From Clostridium sp. DL-VIII (GTDB taxonomy: Bacteria > Bacillota > Clostridia > Clostridiales > Clostridiaceae): a DNA stretch of 64,000 bases. A program made the translations under genes and the position numbers. This document shows positions 52,512-62,049 of the stretch, one piece after another; position 1 is the first letter of the stretch, and every line of letters begins with the position of its first letter. Location: assembly GCF_000230835.1 (NCBI RefSeq), contig NZ_CM001240.1, positions 3,417,279 through 3,481,278 of the forward strand, given 5' to 3'. Below the pieces are notes generated by a model, which was not told the origin of the DNA, did not search any database, and was given only the letters and a program-made list of their open reading frames with translations.

Positions 52512-52940
52512 ATGAAAATTTCAACAAAAGGTAGATATGGATTAAGAGCATTAATAGATATATGTATATATTCATCTTCTGAAATGGTTACAGTAAAAAG
52601 TATATCAGAAAGACAAGGAATATCTGAAAGGTATTTAGAGCAAATATTTTCATCTTTAAGAAAAGGCGGAATAATAAACGCGAAAAAAGGAGCACAGGGA
52701 GGATATTTCTTGGCTAAAAGTCCTAGGGAATTTAGAATAGGAGATATTTTAAGCGTTCTTGAAGGAGACTTACTTTTAATTGATATAGAAAATGATGACA
52801 ATGAAATTGAAAATTTTATGAGTGAAAATTTATGGAATGTTATAAATAATAAAATAATAAATTTCTTTAACTCTATTACATTAGAAGATTTAGTCAATGA
52901 CTATAAGAAACATAATAAGGAAGATATGTATTATATATAA
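52512..52940 (+). CDS. Rrf2-family transcriptional regulator without Fe-S cysteines
   Basis: 142 residues. Typical Rrf2 winged helix: KISTKGRYGLRALIDICIYS, SISERQGISERYLEQIFSSL, and the wing KKGAQGGYFLAK. The three Cys residues that hold the cluster in IscR are absent, so it is unlikely to sense Fe-S or NO and is closer in type to CymR (cysteine metabolism). No isc genes follow. Single gene with its own terminator. Confidence 0.9.
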   Translation: MKISTKGRYGLRALIDICIYSSSEMVTVKSISERQGISERYLEQIFSSLRKGGIINAKKGAQGGYFLAKSPREFRIGDILSVLEGDLLLIDIENDDNEIENFMSENLWNVINNKIINFFNSITLEDLVNDYKKHNKEDMYYI

Positions 52941-52994
52941 TTATCAATTAGACAAAACTTAAAATATATTGTGTTAATGTAAAAGTTTATGTAA

Positions 52995-53025
52995 AGGCCT
53001 ACTATTATTGTAGGCTTATTTTATT
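52995..53025. terminator. Convergent hairpin between rrf2 and a minus-strand small gene
   Basis: GCCTAC (52997-53002) and GTAGGC (53010-53015), loop TATTATT; T-rich on both strands. Confidence 0.7.
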
Positions 53026-53206
53026 ATAGTTTGATACTCTTTAATCTATTTTTTAGTTCATACATTTTAACTTCTAAAGCATCTATTTTCTTATCTAATA
53101 ATTCAATATTCCTAGCATCAGTTACTTTGGATTTTTCATTTAAAGTCCGATCAATGTCTGTCATAACCTCAAGTAACTTTCTAAATAAGTCATACGCTGT
53201 TTCCAT
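53024..53206 (-). CDS. 60-residue coiled-coil protein
   Basis: Start at 53206 chosen because AAAGGA lies at the right distance on the minus strand; the longer frame to 53287 has no box. Product METAYDLFRKLLEVMTDIDR continues as a single amphipathic helix rich in Lys, Glu and Leu (LLDKKIDALEVKMYELKNRL). It is probably a dimeric coiled coil. Function unknown. It lies upstream of the trp leader but on the opposite strand. Confidence 0.65.
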   Translation of the reverse strand: METAYDLFRKLLEVMTDIDRTLNEKSKVTDARNIELLDKKIDALEVKMYELKNRLKSIKL

Positions 53207-53427
53207 TTTATCAAATCCTTTCAATAATAAATTTAATAACTCGATCGTAATCAATATATTCAAGTTATTAAAAAAGGTTACAAACATTAAAAGTGATTTT
53301 ATTTTTGTTGAAATTTTTTACTGATTGTAGATTATAAAACATGATGAATTATTACAATGATCAATACTGTACCTAACATGCTATAAAAAGGCTTATAATG
53401 AAATTTTAGTATTTTTTTAGAAAACAC

Positions 53428-53456
53428 TTGTAAAATATATTAGAATGTGTTATATT
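53428..53456 (+). promoter_or_regulatory. Promoter of the trp operon
   Basis: TTGTAA (53428-53433), 17 bases, TATATT (53451-53456). The transcript would begin about 53463, just before the first T-box stem. The stretch 53207-53427 shows nothing else. Confidence 0.65.
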
Positions 53457-53480
53457 TTTATAAATAAAAGTTTTAAATTA

Positions 53481-53820
53481 AAGCCTTCGATAAGAATAGT
53501 AGATGATAAAGCTTAGTGTAAAGAGAGTTCGATGTTTGGTGAGATTCGAATACTGTAGATATTATTGAATGGGTCTTTGAGGTGACATTTTGAAATATTT
53601 AAAGTAGGAATGTACGGGAAGTCAGCCGTTAAAATGACAGGATATAATTTTATGAAAACTTATTTAACAGTGAGGGAAGAAATTCTGTAGAGTTTCAACA
53701 TTAACTGTTAGTTGTAAATTGATGTAAGTTTCTCATATTACGTATCTGATAAGAAATATGCATTAGGTGGTATAGCGAAATTTTAGCATTTCGTCCTATT
53801 TTGGACGGAATGCTTTTTTT
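53481..53820 (+). promoter_or_regulatory. tRNA-Trp T-box leader, first antiterminator/terminator
   Basis: Stem I holds the AGTA loop-E strand near 53498 and, on the 3' side, GAA followed by specifier codon TGG (53570-53572), which reads tRNA-Trp. The T-box sequence TTAGGTGGTATAGCG (53763-53777) pairs with the uncharged tRNA end. The competing terminator is GCATTTCGTCC (53786-53796) with GGACGGAATGC (53803-53813) and seven T. Low charged tRNA-Trp lets transcription continue. Confidence 0.9.
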
Positions 53821-53863
53821 AGTTTATTTTATAATTAGAAAATACCATTTGAGTGTATGTGTA

Positions 53864-53922
53864 TTTGGGTGGCATAACGAGTCACTTCGTCCCAAAATTT
53901 GGGATGGAGTGGCTTTTTTTAT
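53864..53922 (+). promoter_or_regulatory. Second T-box antiterminator/terminator in tandem
   Basis: TTTGGGTGGCATAACGA repeats the T-box core; the terminator is GTCACTTCGTCCC (53881-53893) with GGGATGGAGTGGC (53901-53913) and seven T. Only 43 bases separate it from the first terminator, so it has no stem I of its own. Tandem or partial T-boxes are known for trp operons; here one specifier serves two decision points. Confidence 0.85.
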
Positions 53923-54051
53923 ATTCAAAGATAGAATAAAAATTTGGGGGTGTCCAAATAATATCTAGGAGTATTCAAGATAATAGTAAGCCATATGCAA
54001 TGTGAGCAAACGCAAATTTATAATTTTATGGAAGTTAAGGGGGAAGAAAGT

Positions 54052-55443
54052 ATGATTAATATTTCAAAAGAAAATTTTAATGAAAAGAAGAAAGACAAAG
54101 CTGTATTTTCATTAATAAGCGAATTTAGAGGAGATGAAATTACTCCAATAAAAATTTTTAGAGGTTTTAAAGGAAGCAGAAAGTTTATCTTTGAGAGTGG
54201 AACAAAAGAAAACTATTTTGGAAGATACTCATTTATGGGAGAAGACCCGTATAAAGAAGTCTGTGGAGATGGCAAAGAAGAGATAGATGAACTTAAAAAG
54301 GAAATTAGAAGAAAATTTGATAAAGATACTAATTCTTTTTCATTTAAAGGTGGGGCAATTGGATATATTGGTTACGACTCAATACAGTTATATGAAAAGA
54401 AGCTCAATTTTAAAAATCCAGATGAATTAAAATTACCCATTATAAGGTTTAATTTTTATAATAGATATATTTGTTATGATCACTTTACTCACAAGGTTTA
54501 TGTTGTAGATAACATTTTGGACAATGATAAAAGGGAATATGATGAAATAATTTTGTCACAAAGAGAATATATTAGCAGTCTGATACATGGAACAACTCTA
54601 GCTGAGGAATCAGAAGAGAAGAAAGATATATCTTTTGAATTTCATACGTCTAGAGAGAATTTTATTGAAAATGTTAAGAAGGCAAAAGAGCATATTTTAG
54701 CTGGAGATATTTTTCAAGTTGTATTATCTCAGAGAATGAAGTGTATGACTGAAAAGTCCTATTTGGAGATTTATAGAAGGCTTAGAGAAGAAAATCCATC
54801 GCCTTACATGTATCTAATTGATTATGAAACTTACCAAATTGTAGGTTCTTCTCCCGAAAGTCTTGTGTCGGTTAGAAACGGTAAGGTTATAACTAATCCT
54901 ATAGCTGGTACACGAGGAAGAGGAGAAACTCCAGAAATAGATAGTGCTCTTGAAAAGGAACTGCTAGAAGATAAAAAGGAACTAGCAGAACATATTATGC
55001 TAGTGGATCTTGGAAGAAATGATATAGGAAAAGTAAGTAAGATAGGTACAGTTAATGTTAATGACTTTATGAAAATTGAAAAATTCTCTCATGTAATGCA
55101 TATAACAACAAAGGTTGTTGGCGAAATAGAAGATAGTAAGGATGGCTTTGATGCACTTGCAGCATGCCTCCCTGCAGGAACTGTATCTGGCGCACCAAAG
55201 ATAAGGGCAATGGAAATAATAGAAGACCTTGAAGATTGCATGCGAGGAATTTATTCAGGCGCAGTTGGTTATTTCTCATATGAAGGTGATATGGATGTGG
55301 CAATTACCATAAGAACTATTATCTTAAAAGATAAAATAGCTTATCTTCAGGCTGGAGCAGGTATAGTCTACGATTCAATTCCAGAAAAAGAGTTTGAAGA
55401 AATTCAAAATAAGTTAATGGTTTTAAAGGAGGTATTAAGATGA
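54052..55443 (+). CDS. trpE: Anthranilate synthase component I
   Basis: Converts chorismate and ammonia (from TrpG) to anthranilate. 463 residues. The chorismate-binding core has DIFQVVLSQRMK, IAGTRGRGETPEID and LPAGTVSGAPKIRAMEII; the N-terminal FESG...GRYSFMGEDP region is the tryptophan feedback site. ATG at 54052 is chosen (AAGGGGG nine bases ahead); the frame up to 53995 has no box. Four-base ATGA overlap with trpG. Confidence 0.95.
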   Translation: MINISKENFNEKKKDKAVFSLISEFRGDEITPIKIFRGFKGSRKFIFESGTKENYFGRYSFMGEDPYKEVCGDGKEEIDELKKEIRRKFDKDTNSFSFKGGAIGYIGYDSIQLYEKKLNFKNPDELKLPIIRFNFYNRYICYDHFTHKVYVVDNILDNDKREYDEIILSQREYISSLIHGTTLAEESEEKKDISFEFHTSRENFIENVKKAKEHILAGDIFQVVLSQRMKCMTEKSYLEIYRRLREENPSPYMYLIDYETYQIVGSSPESLVSVRNGKVITNPIAGTRGRGETPEIDSALEKELLEDKKELAEHIMLVDLGRNDIGKVSKIGTVNVNDFMKIEKFSHVMHITTKVVGEIEDSKDGFDALAACLPAGTVSGAPKIRAMEIIEDLEDCMRGIYSGAVGYFSYEGDMDVAITIRTIILKDKIAYLQAGAGIVYDSIPEKEFEEIQNKLMVLKEVLR

Positions 55444-56021
55444 TAGCGCTAATTGATAATTATGATTCATTTACATTTAATCTATATCAGTATTTAAGTG
55501 AATTTGCAGAAACTAAGGTATATAGAAATGATGAAATAACCATTGAGGAACTAGAAAAATTAAATCCTAAAGGCATAGTAATTTCTCCAGGGCCTGGTAT
55601 TCCAGAAGATGCAGGAATTTCAATAGAAGTTATAAAGAAATTAGGGAAAAGTATTCCTATTTTAGGAATATGTCTTGGACATCAAAGCATTGCAGTGGCA
55701 TATGGAGGAAAGGTAATTAGAGCTAATGAAATTTTTCATGGTAAGACTTCAAAGGTTCAGGTTAAAGGAAAGGATATATTTGAAGGTATTCCGAGAAAAT
55801 TAGAGGTTATGAGATATCATTCTTTAATAGTCGAAAATAGTTCACTCCCAAGTTGCCTTGAAGTTATAGCTTCAACTGCTGAAAGCAATGATATTATGGC
55901 AGTTAAGCATAAAGAATATAATGTATTTGGACTTCAATTTCATCCAGAATCCATATATACACAAAAGGGCAAGCATATGATTGGGAATTTTGTAATTAAC
56001 ATTTGTAATGATAGTTTTTAG
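55440..56021 (+). CDS. trpG: Anthranilate synthase component II (glutamine amidotransferase)
   Basis: Supplies ammonia from glutamine to TrpE. 193 residues, class I amidotransferase: IDNYDSFTFNLYQYL, SPGPGIPEDAG, nucleophile Cys78 in GICLGHQS, and catalytic His-Glu in LQFHPES. May also serve 4-amino-4-deoxychorismate synthase (PabA), as no separate pabA is in the window. Overlaps trpE by four bases. Confidence 0.94.
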   Translation: MIALIDNYDSFTFNLYQYLSEFAETKVYRNDEITIEELEKLNPKGIVISPGPGIPEDAGISIEVIKKLGKSIPILGICLGHQSIAVAYGGKVIRANEIFHGKTSKVQVKGKDIFEGIPRKLEVMRYHSLIVENSSLPSCLEVIASTAESNDIMAVKHKEYNVFGLQFHPESIYTQKGKHMIGNFVINICNDSF

Positions 56022-56059
56022 CAGCAGCAATAAAAGTAGAAGTAAGGAGATTTATTTTA

Positions 56060-57073
56060 ATGGTTATTAGAATGAAAATAAATGCCAATGATGCAGAAAT
56101 TAAAAAAGTAAAATCAATTATTGAAGGAAAAGGATTAAGAACGAATGTATCTAAAGGTAAAGAATACTGTATCATTGGTGCTATTGGAGATACATCAATG
56201 TTAGATATAGATGAATTTCAAGCTTTAAGTGGTGTAGAACGTTGCATGAAAGTGCAAGAACCATTTAAGAAGGCAAATAGAATGTTTAAAGAACAAGATA
56301 CTATAATAAATGTTCATAATTCAGTTATAGGAGGGAACAAACTTGGAATAATAGCAGGTCCGTGTTCGGTAGAAAATGAAGAGCAGATTGTTGAGGTTGC
56401 AAGGAGAGTAAAAGATGCTGGGGCCAATTTTTTAAGAGGTGGAGCTTTTAAGCCTAGAACTTCACCATATAGTTTTCAAGGTTTAGAACTTGAGGGATTA
56501 AAATTATTAAAAACAGCAAAACAGGAAACTGGGCTTCCAATAGTGACGGAGCTTATGTCAACAGATTATATTGATGAATTTATAGAAAATGTTGATGTTA
56601 TTCAGATTGGTGCTAGAAATATGCAAAACTTTGATTTATTAAAACAGATAGGAAAAACTAATAAAATAATATTATTAAAAAGAGGCTTATCTGCAACAAT
56701 TGAGGAATGGCTTATGTCAGCTGAATATATAATGTCAGGAGGAAATTCAAATATAATTTTATGTGAAAGAGGAATAAGAACCTTTGAAACAATGACAAGA
56801 AATACGTTAGATTTGCAAGCTATTCCTGTAATTAAAAAGTTATCACATCTGCCGATAATAATTGATCCAAGTCATGCTGGTGGTTATGCTTACTTAGTGG
56901 AACCGATGGCAAAGGCGGCTATAAGTGCAGGTGCAGATGGTCTTATGATAGAGGTTCATAATGATCCGGAAAATGCATTAAGCGATGGGCAACAATCACT
57001 AACACCTGATCAATTCGATTCATTGATGAATAAAGTAAAAAGAATTGCTGAATTTGAAGGAAAACAAATTTAA
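56060..57073 (+). CDS. aroF: 3-deoxy-7-phosphoheptulonate (DAHP) synthase, type I-beta
   Basis: Condenses phosphoenolpyruvate and erythrose-4-phosphate, the entry step to chorismate. 337 residues. An N-terminal ferredoxin-like regulatory domain (about 1-75, ending SGVERCMKVQEPFKKANR) precedes the barrel with AGPCSVENEEQ, GGAFKPRTSPYSFQG, QIGARNMQNFDLL and IIDPSHAGG. Its place inside the trp operon couples supply of chorismate to tryptophan need. AAGGAGAT eight bases ahead of ATG. Confidence 0.95.
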   Translation: MVIRMKINANDAEIKKVKSIIEGKGLRTNVSKGKEYCIIGAIGDTSMLDIDEFQALSGVERCMKVQEPFKKANRMFKEQDTIINVHNSVIGGNKLGIIAGPCSVENEEQIVEVARRVKDAGANFLRGGAFKPRTSPYSFQGLELEGLKLLKTAKQETGLPIVTELMSTDYIDEFIENVDVIQIGARNMQNFDLLKQIGKTNKIILLKRGLSATIEEWLMSAEYIMSGGNSNIILCERGIRTFETMTRNTLDLQAIPVIKKLSHLPIIIDPSHAGGYAYLVEPMAKAAISAGADGLMIEVHNDPENALSDGQQSLTPDQFDSLMNKVKRIAEFEGKQI

Positions 57074-57157
57074 AAGAATGTTGTAGTGGATGTGCATTGA
57101 TAGGCACAAAGATAATAAATAAATTTATAAAAATATAATTTAAAGGGGGTATAAATA

Positions 57158-58165
57158 ATGACAATAGATTATGCAATTAAAAAGTTATCCTTAAAGGAAG
57201 CATTAACAGAGGATGATGTAAGAGATGTAATAAATCAAATAATGAAAGGTGAAGCAACATCTGCTCAAATTGGAGGATTCTTAATAGGTCTTAAAATGTG
57301 TGGAGAAACACCAAGTCAAATATTAGGTGCAGTTAAGGCCTTAAGAGATAATTTTATTCCAGTAAAAATTGAAAATCCAAAGCATCTAATAGATACCTGT
57401 GGAACTGGTGGAGATGGGGCAAAGACTTTTAATATTTCCACAGCAGTTGCAATTGTTGCGGCAAGTGGTGGTGCAAAAGTAGCTAAACATGGTAACCGTG
57501 CAGTTTCAAGTAAAAGTGGAAGTGCAGACGTGCTTACTGAACTTGGAATTAAGATTGATTTTGATGATATTCAAAGCAGAAAGATAATAGAGGAAAACGG
57601 AATGGCATTCTTATTTGCACCAAAATACAATGGAGCAATGAAGAATGTAGCAAAGGAAAGAAAAGAACTTGGTACAAGGACTATATTTAATATTATAGGA
57701 CCCCTTTCTAATCCAGCACCGCTTACTGGACAGCTTCTAGGGGTATATGATAAATCATTGGTTAAACCAGTTGGGGAAGTATTGCTTAAGCTTGGATTAA
57801 AAAGGGCACTGGTTGTGTGTGGTGATGATGGCTTGGATGAGATAACAACAACAACAGCTACTACTGTATGTGAAATTAAAGATGGAGAAATTAAGGAATA
57901 TAAGTTAGAACCCGAGAAGTTAGGTATTAGTAAATCTAAGCTTGATGATATAAAGGGAGGAGATGCTAAAGAAAATTCAGAAATAATTCTAGATATTCTG
58001 AAGGGAAAAAAAGGTGCACCTAGAGATATAGTAGAAATAAACACTGGAGCTGCACTTTATGTAGCAGAACTTGCTGAGTCCATAGAAGAAGGAATTAAGA
58101 AAGCAAGCAAACTTATTGATTCAGGAGCAGCATATGAAAAATATAAAGAACTTATAAGTTTATAA
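57158..58165 (+). CDS. trpD: Anthranilate phosphoribosyltransferase
   Basis: Adds a phosphoribosyl group to anthranilate. 335 residues. PRPP loop CGTGGDGAKTFNIST, KHGNRAVSSKSGSADVLTELG and the anthranilate site GARTIF-like ELGTRTIFNIIGPLSNP are present. Follows DAHP synthase with AAAGGGGGT. Next gene starts 16 bases later. Confidence 0.96.
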   Translation: MTIDYAIKKLSLKEALTEDDVRDVINQIMKGEATSAQIGGFLIGLKMCGETPSQILGAVKALRDNFIPVKIENPKHLIDTCGTGGDGAKTFNISTAVAIVAASGGAKVAKHGNRAVSSKSGSADVLTELGIKIDFDDIQSRKIIEENGMAFLFAPKYNGAMKNVAKERKELGTRTIFNIIGPLSNPAPLTGQLLGVYDKSLVKPVGEVLLKLGLKRALVVCGDDGLDEITTTTATTVCEIKDGEIKEYKLEPEKLGISKSKLDDIKGGDAKENSEIILDILKGKKGAPRDIVEINTGAALYVAELAESIEEGIKKASKLIDSGAAYEKYKELISL

Positions 58166-58181
58166 GATGAGGTGATATATT

Positions 58182-58985
58182 TTGATTTTAGATGATATTG
58201 TAAAAAAGAAAAAAATAAGAGTTGAAAAAAGAAAAACAGAAATTCCTATAAAAGAATTGGAGAAGCAAGCTTTAGAAAAAGTTAAACTTGAAAAAGAATC
58301 AAATTATATAAATCCATTTAAAGCAGCACTAAAGAAAAAAGGTTTATCTGTAATTGGAGAATTTAAAAAAGCATCTCCATCAAAAGGACTAATAGTAAAA
58401 GATTTTAATGTAAAAGAAATTTTAAATTATTACACTTACTTAGGTATTGATGTGTTCTCTATATTGACAGAAGAAGATTTCTTTTTAGGATCAGATGAAT
58501 ATTTAAAGGAGATAAGAAAAGTTTCACATATTCCGATTTTGCGAAAAGATTTTATAATAGATTTTTATCAAATATACGAAGCAAAGATCTTAGGAGCAAA
58601 TGGAATTTTACTTATTGCAAGCATTTTAGGCAATAAATTGGGGAGCTTTTACAATGAAGCTAAGAAATTTAATCTGGAGCCTTTAGTAGAAGTTCATAAT
58701 AAGGAAGAGTTAGATTTAGCATTAAAATATGATTGTGAAATTATAGGCATTAATAATAGAGATTTAAAAACCTTTAATGTAACTCTAGAAACTACAAAGG
58801 AGCTAATAAAACATATCCCAAAAGGTAAGATTATAGTTGCAGAAAGTGGGATCATGAGTATAGACGATTTAGAAATGATAAAAAACTTTGGAGCAGATGG
58901 AGTGTTAATTGGAGAGTTATTTATGAGAAATATAGATAATACAGAATTCAAATCAGAATATAAGAAATTTAGAAATAATAAGTAG
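58182..58985 (+). CDS. trpC: Indole-3-glycerol-phosphate synthase
   Basis: Closes the indole ring from CdRP. 267 residues. Barrel motifs VIGEFKKASPSKG (catalytic Lys and Glu), LTEEDFFLGSDEYL, ILRKDFIIDFYQIYEA, GINNRDLKTF and VAESGI. The start is TTG at 58182, set by GAGGTGAT six bases ahead. Separate from trpF, unlike the fused form in enterics. Confidence 0.96.
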   Translation: MILDDIVKKKKIRVEKRKTEIPIKELEKQALEKVKLEKESNYINPFKAALKKKGLSVIGEFKKASPSKGLIVKDFNVKEILNYYTYLGIDVFSILTEEDFFLGSDEYLKEIRKVSHIPILRKDFIIDFYQIYEAKILGANGILLIASILGNKLGSFYNEAKKFNLEPLVEVHNKEELDLALKYDCEIIGINNRDLKTFNVTLETTKELIKHIPKGKIIVAESGIMSIDDLEMIKNFGADGVLIGELFMRNIDNTEFKSEYKKFRNNK

Positions 58986-59106
58986 TGAGCATAAAGTAGT
59001 AGGCAAGTTTGATTTTGTGTTAATGATAATAAGAAATCTTGAGTAAATTTTTTAAAGCTTTAATTGTGATTATCATATTGCTAAGTGAAATAAGCGGGGA
59101 TTTAAT

Positions 59107-59796
59107 ATGATTGAAATTAAAATATGTGGAATAACTAATGAAAAAGAAATCGAATTTTTGAATATTTTAAAGCCAGAATATATAGGCTTTGTATTCACTA
59201 AAAGTAAAAGACAGGTGACACCTAAAATAGCAAAAAAATTATGTCTCAATTTAAATAAAGATATAAAGATAGTTGGAGTATTTAAAGATAATCCTTTAGA
59301 TGAAATTTTAGATATTATTGCAGAAGTACCGTTAAATGTTCTTCAGCTTCATGGAAAGGAAGATGAAAACTATATATCGTTACTTAGGAGCAATGTAAAT
59401 GAATCAATAAAAATATGGAAAGCTTTATCTATAAATGATATAGAAAACATAAATAAATACGTAAAGATTACTCAGAAGCACTTGATTGATGGTTTTCTTA
59501 TAGATGGAGATAAGCCGGGAAGTGGTGAAGTCTTTTCATTAGATAATTTAAAAGAGTTATTCATTAAAGAAACTTATAATTTAGGTTTTGATACTGAAAC
59601 TGTTAATATGCGAGATACTTTCTTTCTAGCTGGAGGAATAACCCCTGAGAATGTTGTTGAACGAATAATTAAGGCAAGGCCTAGAGGGATAGATGTTTCA
59701 TCAGGTGTAGAGATTATCAGGGAGGATGGAGCTAGAATAAAATCTTTTAAAAAAATGAAAGATTTAATTGAAAATGTTAGAAAAATTATTGATTAA
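59107..59796 (+). CDS. trpF: Phosphoribosylanthranilate isomerase
   Basis: Isomerises PRA to CdRP. 229 residues, a little longer than usual because of an insert near KETYNLGFDTETVNMRD. Catalytic Cys in IKICGITNEKE and Asp in FLIDGDKPGSGE are present; LAGGITPENV and GIDVSSGVE complete the phosphate site. A gap of 121 bases without a clear terminator separates it from trpC. Confidence 0.95.
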   Translation: MIEIKICGITNEKEIEFLNILKPEYIGFVFTKSKRQVTPKIAKKLCLNLNKDIKIVGVFKDNPLDEILDIIAEVPLNVLQLHGKEDENYISLLRSNVNESIKIWKALSINDIENINKYVKITQKHLIDGFLIDGDKPGSGEVFSLDNLKELFIKETYNLGFDTETVNMRDTFFLAGGITPENVVERIIKARPRGIDVSSGVEIIREDGARIKSFKKMKDLIENVRKIID

Positions 59797-59849
59797 TAAT
59801 TCACAACATAAAAAGCTATTAGTTGAATAAAAGAAGGGATGGAAAAATA

Positions 59850-61025
59850 ATGAAAGGTAGATTTAACGAATTTGGGGGACAATATGTTCCAGAAACTGTA
59901 ATGAATGCACTGATAGAACTTGAAGATGCATATAAAAAAGTAATTGATGATAAAGAATTCATGGATGAATATATGTATAACCTAAATTATTATACAGGAA
60001 GGCCAAGTCCTTTATATTATGCTGAAAATATGACAAAGGACTTAGGGGGAGCAAAAATTTATTTAAAGAGGGAAGATCTAAATCATACTGGTGCCCATAA
60101 AATTAATAATGCTCTTGGTCAAGTCCTGTTAGCTAAAAGGATGGGGAAGAAGAAAGTTATTGCAGAAACTGGTGCAGGACAGCATGGTGTTGCAACAGCT
60201 ACAGTGGCAGCGAAATTTGGCATGGAGTGTAAGATATTCATGGGAGAAGAAGATATAAAGAGGCAAGCTATGAATGTTAAAAAGATGGAGCTTTTAGGTG
60301 CTGAAGTTGTTCCGGTATTAAATGGAGTAAGAACGTTAAATGATGCAGTAACTGAGGCAATTAGATATTGGGCTACAAATGTAGAAGACACATATTACGT
60401 TTTAGGAACAGCTGCCGGACCGCATCCATATCCAACTATGGTAAGAAATTTTCAAAGAGTAATAGGTGATGAAGCAAGAAAGCAAATTTTAGAGCTCGAA
60501 GGAAAATTGCCAGATTATATTTTAGCTCCAGTAGGCGGTGGAAGTAATGCAATTGGAATATTCTATCCATTTATTGATGATAAAGAAGTAGGTCTTATCG
60601 GAGTTGAGGCAGCAGGTAAAGGTATTGAATCTGGAGAACATGCAGCAACTATTACAAAAAAAGAAAAAGGAATTTTACATGGAATGTTAAGTTATGTGCT
60701 TCAGGATAATGATGGAGGGGTACTAGAAGCATATTCAATATCTGCAGGTCTAGATTATCCAGGCGTTGGGCCAGAACATGCATATCTAGCTGAAACTAAT
60801 AGAGCAGAGTATGCAAGTATAACAGATGAAGAAGCAGTAGAAGATGGATTTATGTATTTGACGAGAATAGAGGGAATAGTACCAGCACTAGAATCATCCC
60901 ATGCTGTAGCATATGCTAAAAAACTAGCACCAACACTTGATAGTGATAAAATCATAATTATTAATATTTCAGGGAGAGGAGATAAAGATATGGATGCGGT
61001 GCTTGCATATCTAGGTGAAAAATAA
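59850..61025 (+). CDS. trpB: Tryptophan synthase beta subunit
   Basis: Joins indole and serine to tryptophan using PLP. 391 residues. PLP lysine in [32 protein letters not shown]; and [15 protein letters not shown] (phosphate site). Standard TrpB1 type. ATG at 59850 is used (GAAGGGATGG ahead); a TTG at 59823 is the start of the longer frame. Overlaps trpA by one base. Confidence 0.96.
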   Translation: MKGRFNEFGGQYVPETVMNALIELEDAYKKVIDDKEFMDEYMYNLNYYTGRPSPLYYAENMTKDLGGAKIYLKREDLNHTGAHKINNALGQVLLAKRMGKKKVIAETGAGQHGVATATVAAKFGMECKIFMGEEDIKRQAMNVKKMELLGAEVVPVLNGVRTLNDAVTEAIRYWATNVEDTYYVLGTAAGPHPYPTMVRNFQRVIGDEARKQILELEGKLPDYILAPVGGGSNAIGIFYPFIDDKEVGLIGVEAAGKGIESGEHAATITKKEKGILHGMLSYVLQDNDGGVLEAYSISAGLDYPGVGPEHAYLAETNRAEYASITDEEAVEDGFMYLTRIEGIVPALESSHAVAYAKKLAPTLDSDKIIIINISGRGDKDMDAVLAYLGEK

Positions 61026-61801
61026 TGAATAGAATAGATATATCATTCAATAAGCAAAAAGAGAATAATGAAAAAGCTCTAATACCATTTGTAACATGTG
61101 GAGCAGATTTCACAGTTGAAGAAACAGCTGATTTAGTAGTGTCTTTAGAAAAAGAAGGGGCAACTGTAGTTGAAATTGGTGTACCTTTTAGAGATCCTCT
61201 TGCTGATGGTCCAGTAATACAAAATGCATATACTAAAGCACTACAAAATGGAACGAAAGTAAAAGATATATTTAGATGTGTAGAGCTAATAAGAGAAAAG
61301 TGTGAAGTACCAATTGTATTAATGGTGTATTTTAATGTTGTATATTTCAATGGAATAGAGAATTTTCTTAAAGCTGCAGCAAAAAGTGGGGTAGATGGAC
61401 TTATAGTTCCAGATGTTCCACTTGAAGAAAGAGGTGACCTCGATAAAGTTTGCGAAGAAAATGGTATATATCTAATTCCATTAGTGGCGAGAACATCTAG
61501 AGATAGGATAGCAGCAATAACCAAAGGGGCAAAAGGGTTTGTATATTGTGTATCCACAAATGGTACAACTGGTGAAAGAAAATCTTTAGATAAAGGAACT
61601 CATGAATATTTAGCTGAAGTCAGAAAAATTGTTGAAATCCCAATGTGTATTGGGTTTGGAATTTCTTCAAAGGAAGTAGTTAAGGAAGTAAAAGATTATT
61701 GTGATGGGGTAATTGTAGGTAGCGCAATAGTTAAGAGAATGGCAGAAGGCAAAGAAGCAGTAATTGATTTCGTAAAAGATTTAAAAATGGGGTTTAATTA
61801 A
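61025..61801 (+). CDS. trpA: Tryptophan synthase alpha subunit
   Basis: Splits indole-3-glycerol phosphate and passes indole to TrpB. 258 residues. Catalytic Glu in VEIGVPFRDPLADGPVIQ, Asp in the same segment, DGLIVPDVPLEER and GFGISSKE present. Starts on the last base of the trpB stop (TAATG), ensuring equal synthesis of the alpha2beta2 complex. Confidence 0.96.
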   Translation: MNRIDISFNKQKENNEKALIPFVTCGADFTVEETADLVVSLEKEGATVVEIGVPFRDPLADGPVIQNAYTKALQNGTKVKDIFRCVELIREKCEVPIVLMVYFNVVYFNGIENFLKAAAKSGVDGLIVPDVPLEERGDLDKVCEENGIYLIPLVARTSRDRIAAITKGAKGFVYCVSTNGTTGERKSLDKGTHEYLAEVRKIVEIPMCIGFGISSKEVVKEVKDYCDGVIVGSAIVKRMAEGKEAVIDFVKDLKMGFN

Positions 61802-61892
61802 ATAAATTTTTAAATAATAGCAATAAGCTTATAACTAAAAGGGGCTAATTAATTATAAATATAGTTTAAGTATTAAAATGTAAATGCAGAAG

Positions 61893-61936
61893 ATCACTTC
61901 GTTCAACACTTCGGGGACGAAGTGATTTGTTTTATT
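61893..61936 (+). terminator. Terminator of the trp operon
   Basis: ATCACTTCGT (61893-61902) and ACGAAGTGAT (61917-61926), then TTGTTTTATT. Transcripts may read through to the next two genes, which lack a clear promoter. A weaker hairpin (AACTAAA...TTTAGTT) lies at 61979-62015. Confidence 0.8.
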
Positions 61937-62049
61937 ATAATTATGTCAAGTTTAAGAAATAAATTAAAAAATAAGCCTGAACTAAATTTAATAGGTAACA
62001 TCTATAGGTTTAGTTAATTTGTAAGTAAAAAGGAGGAAATGAGGTTTTT

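Noticed and set aside
52421..52897. Minus-strand ORF of 158 codons opposite the Rrf2 gene
   Set aside because: Low-complexity Ser/Phe/Ile translation, no start signals, fully overlapped by a recognised regulator gene.
53995..54051. Short leader peptide before trpE
   Set aside because: The in-frame extension has no tryptophan codons and no ribosome binding site; regulation is explained by the T-box.
57571..58044. Minus-strand ORF of 157 codons opposite trpD
   Set aside because: Shadow frame rich in Ser/Ile/Pro from the complementary codons of trpD.
60961..61557. Long minus-strand ORF (198 codons) opposite trpB/trpA
   Set aside because: Shadow of strongly conserved plus-strand genes; composition follows the complement and no ribosome binding site is present.
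61893..61936. A third T-box unit
   Set aside because: The stem shares CACTTCGT with the second T-box terminator, but no GGTGG T-box core or specifier lies upstream; it is an ordinary terminator.
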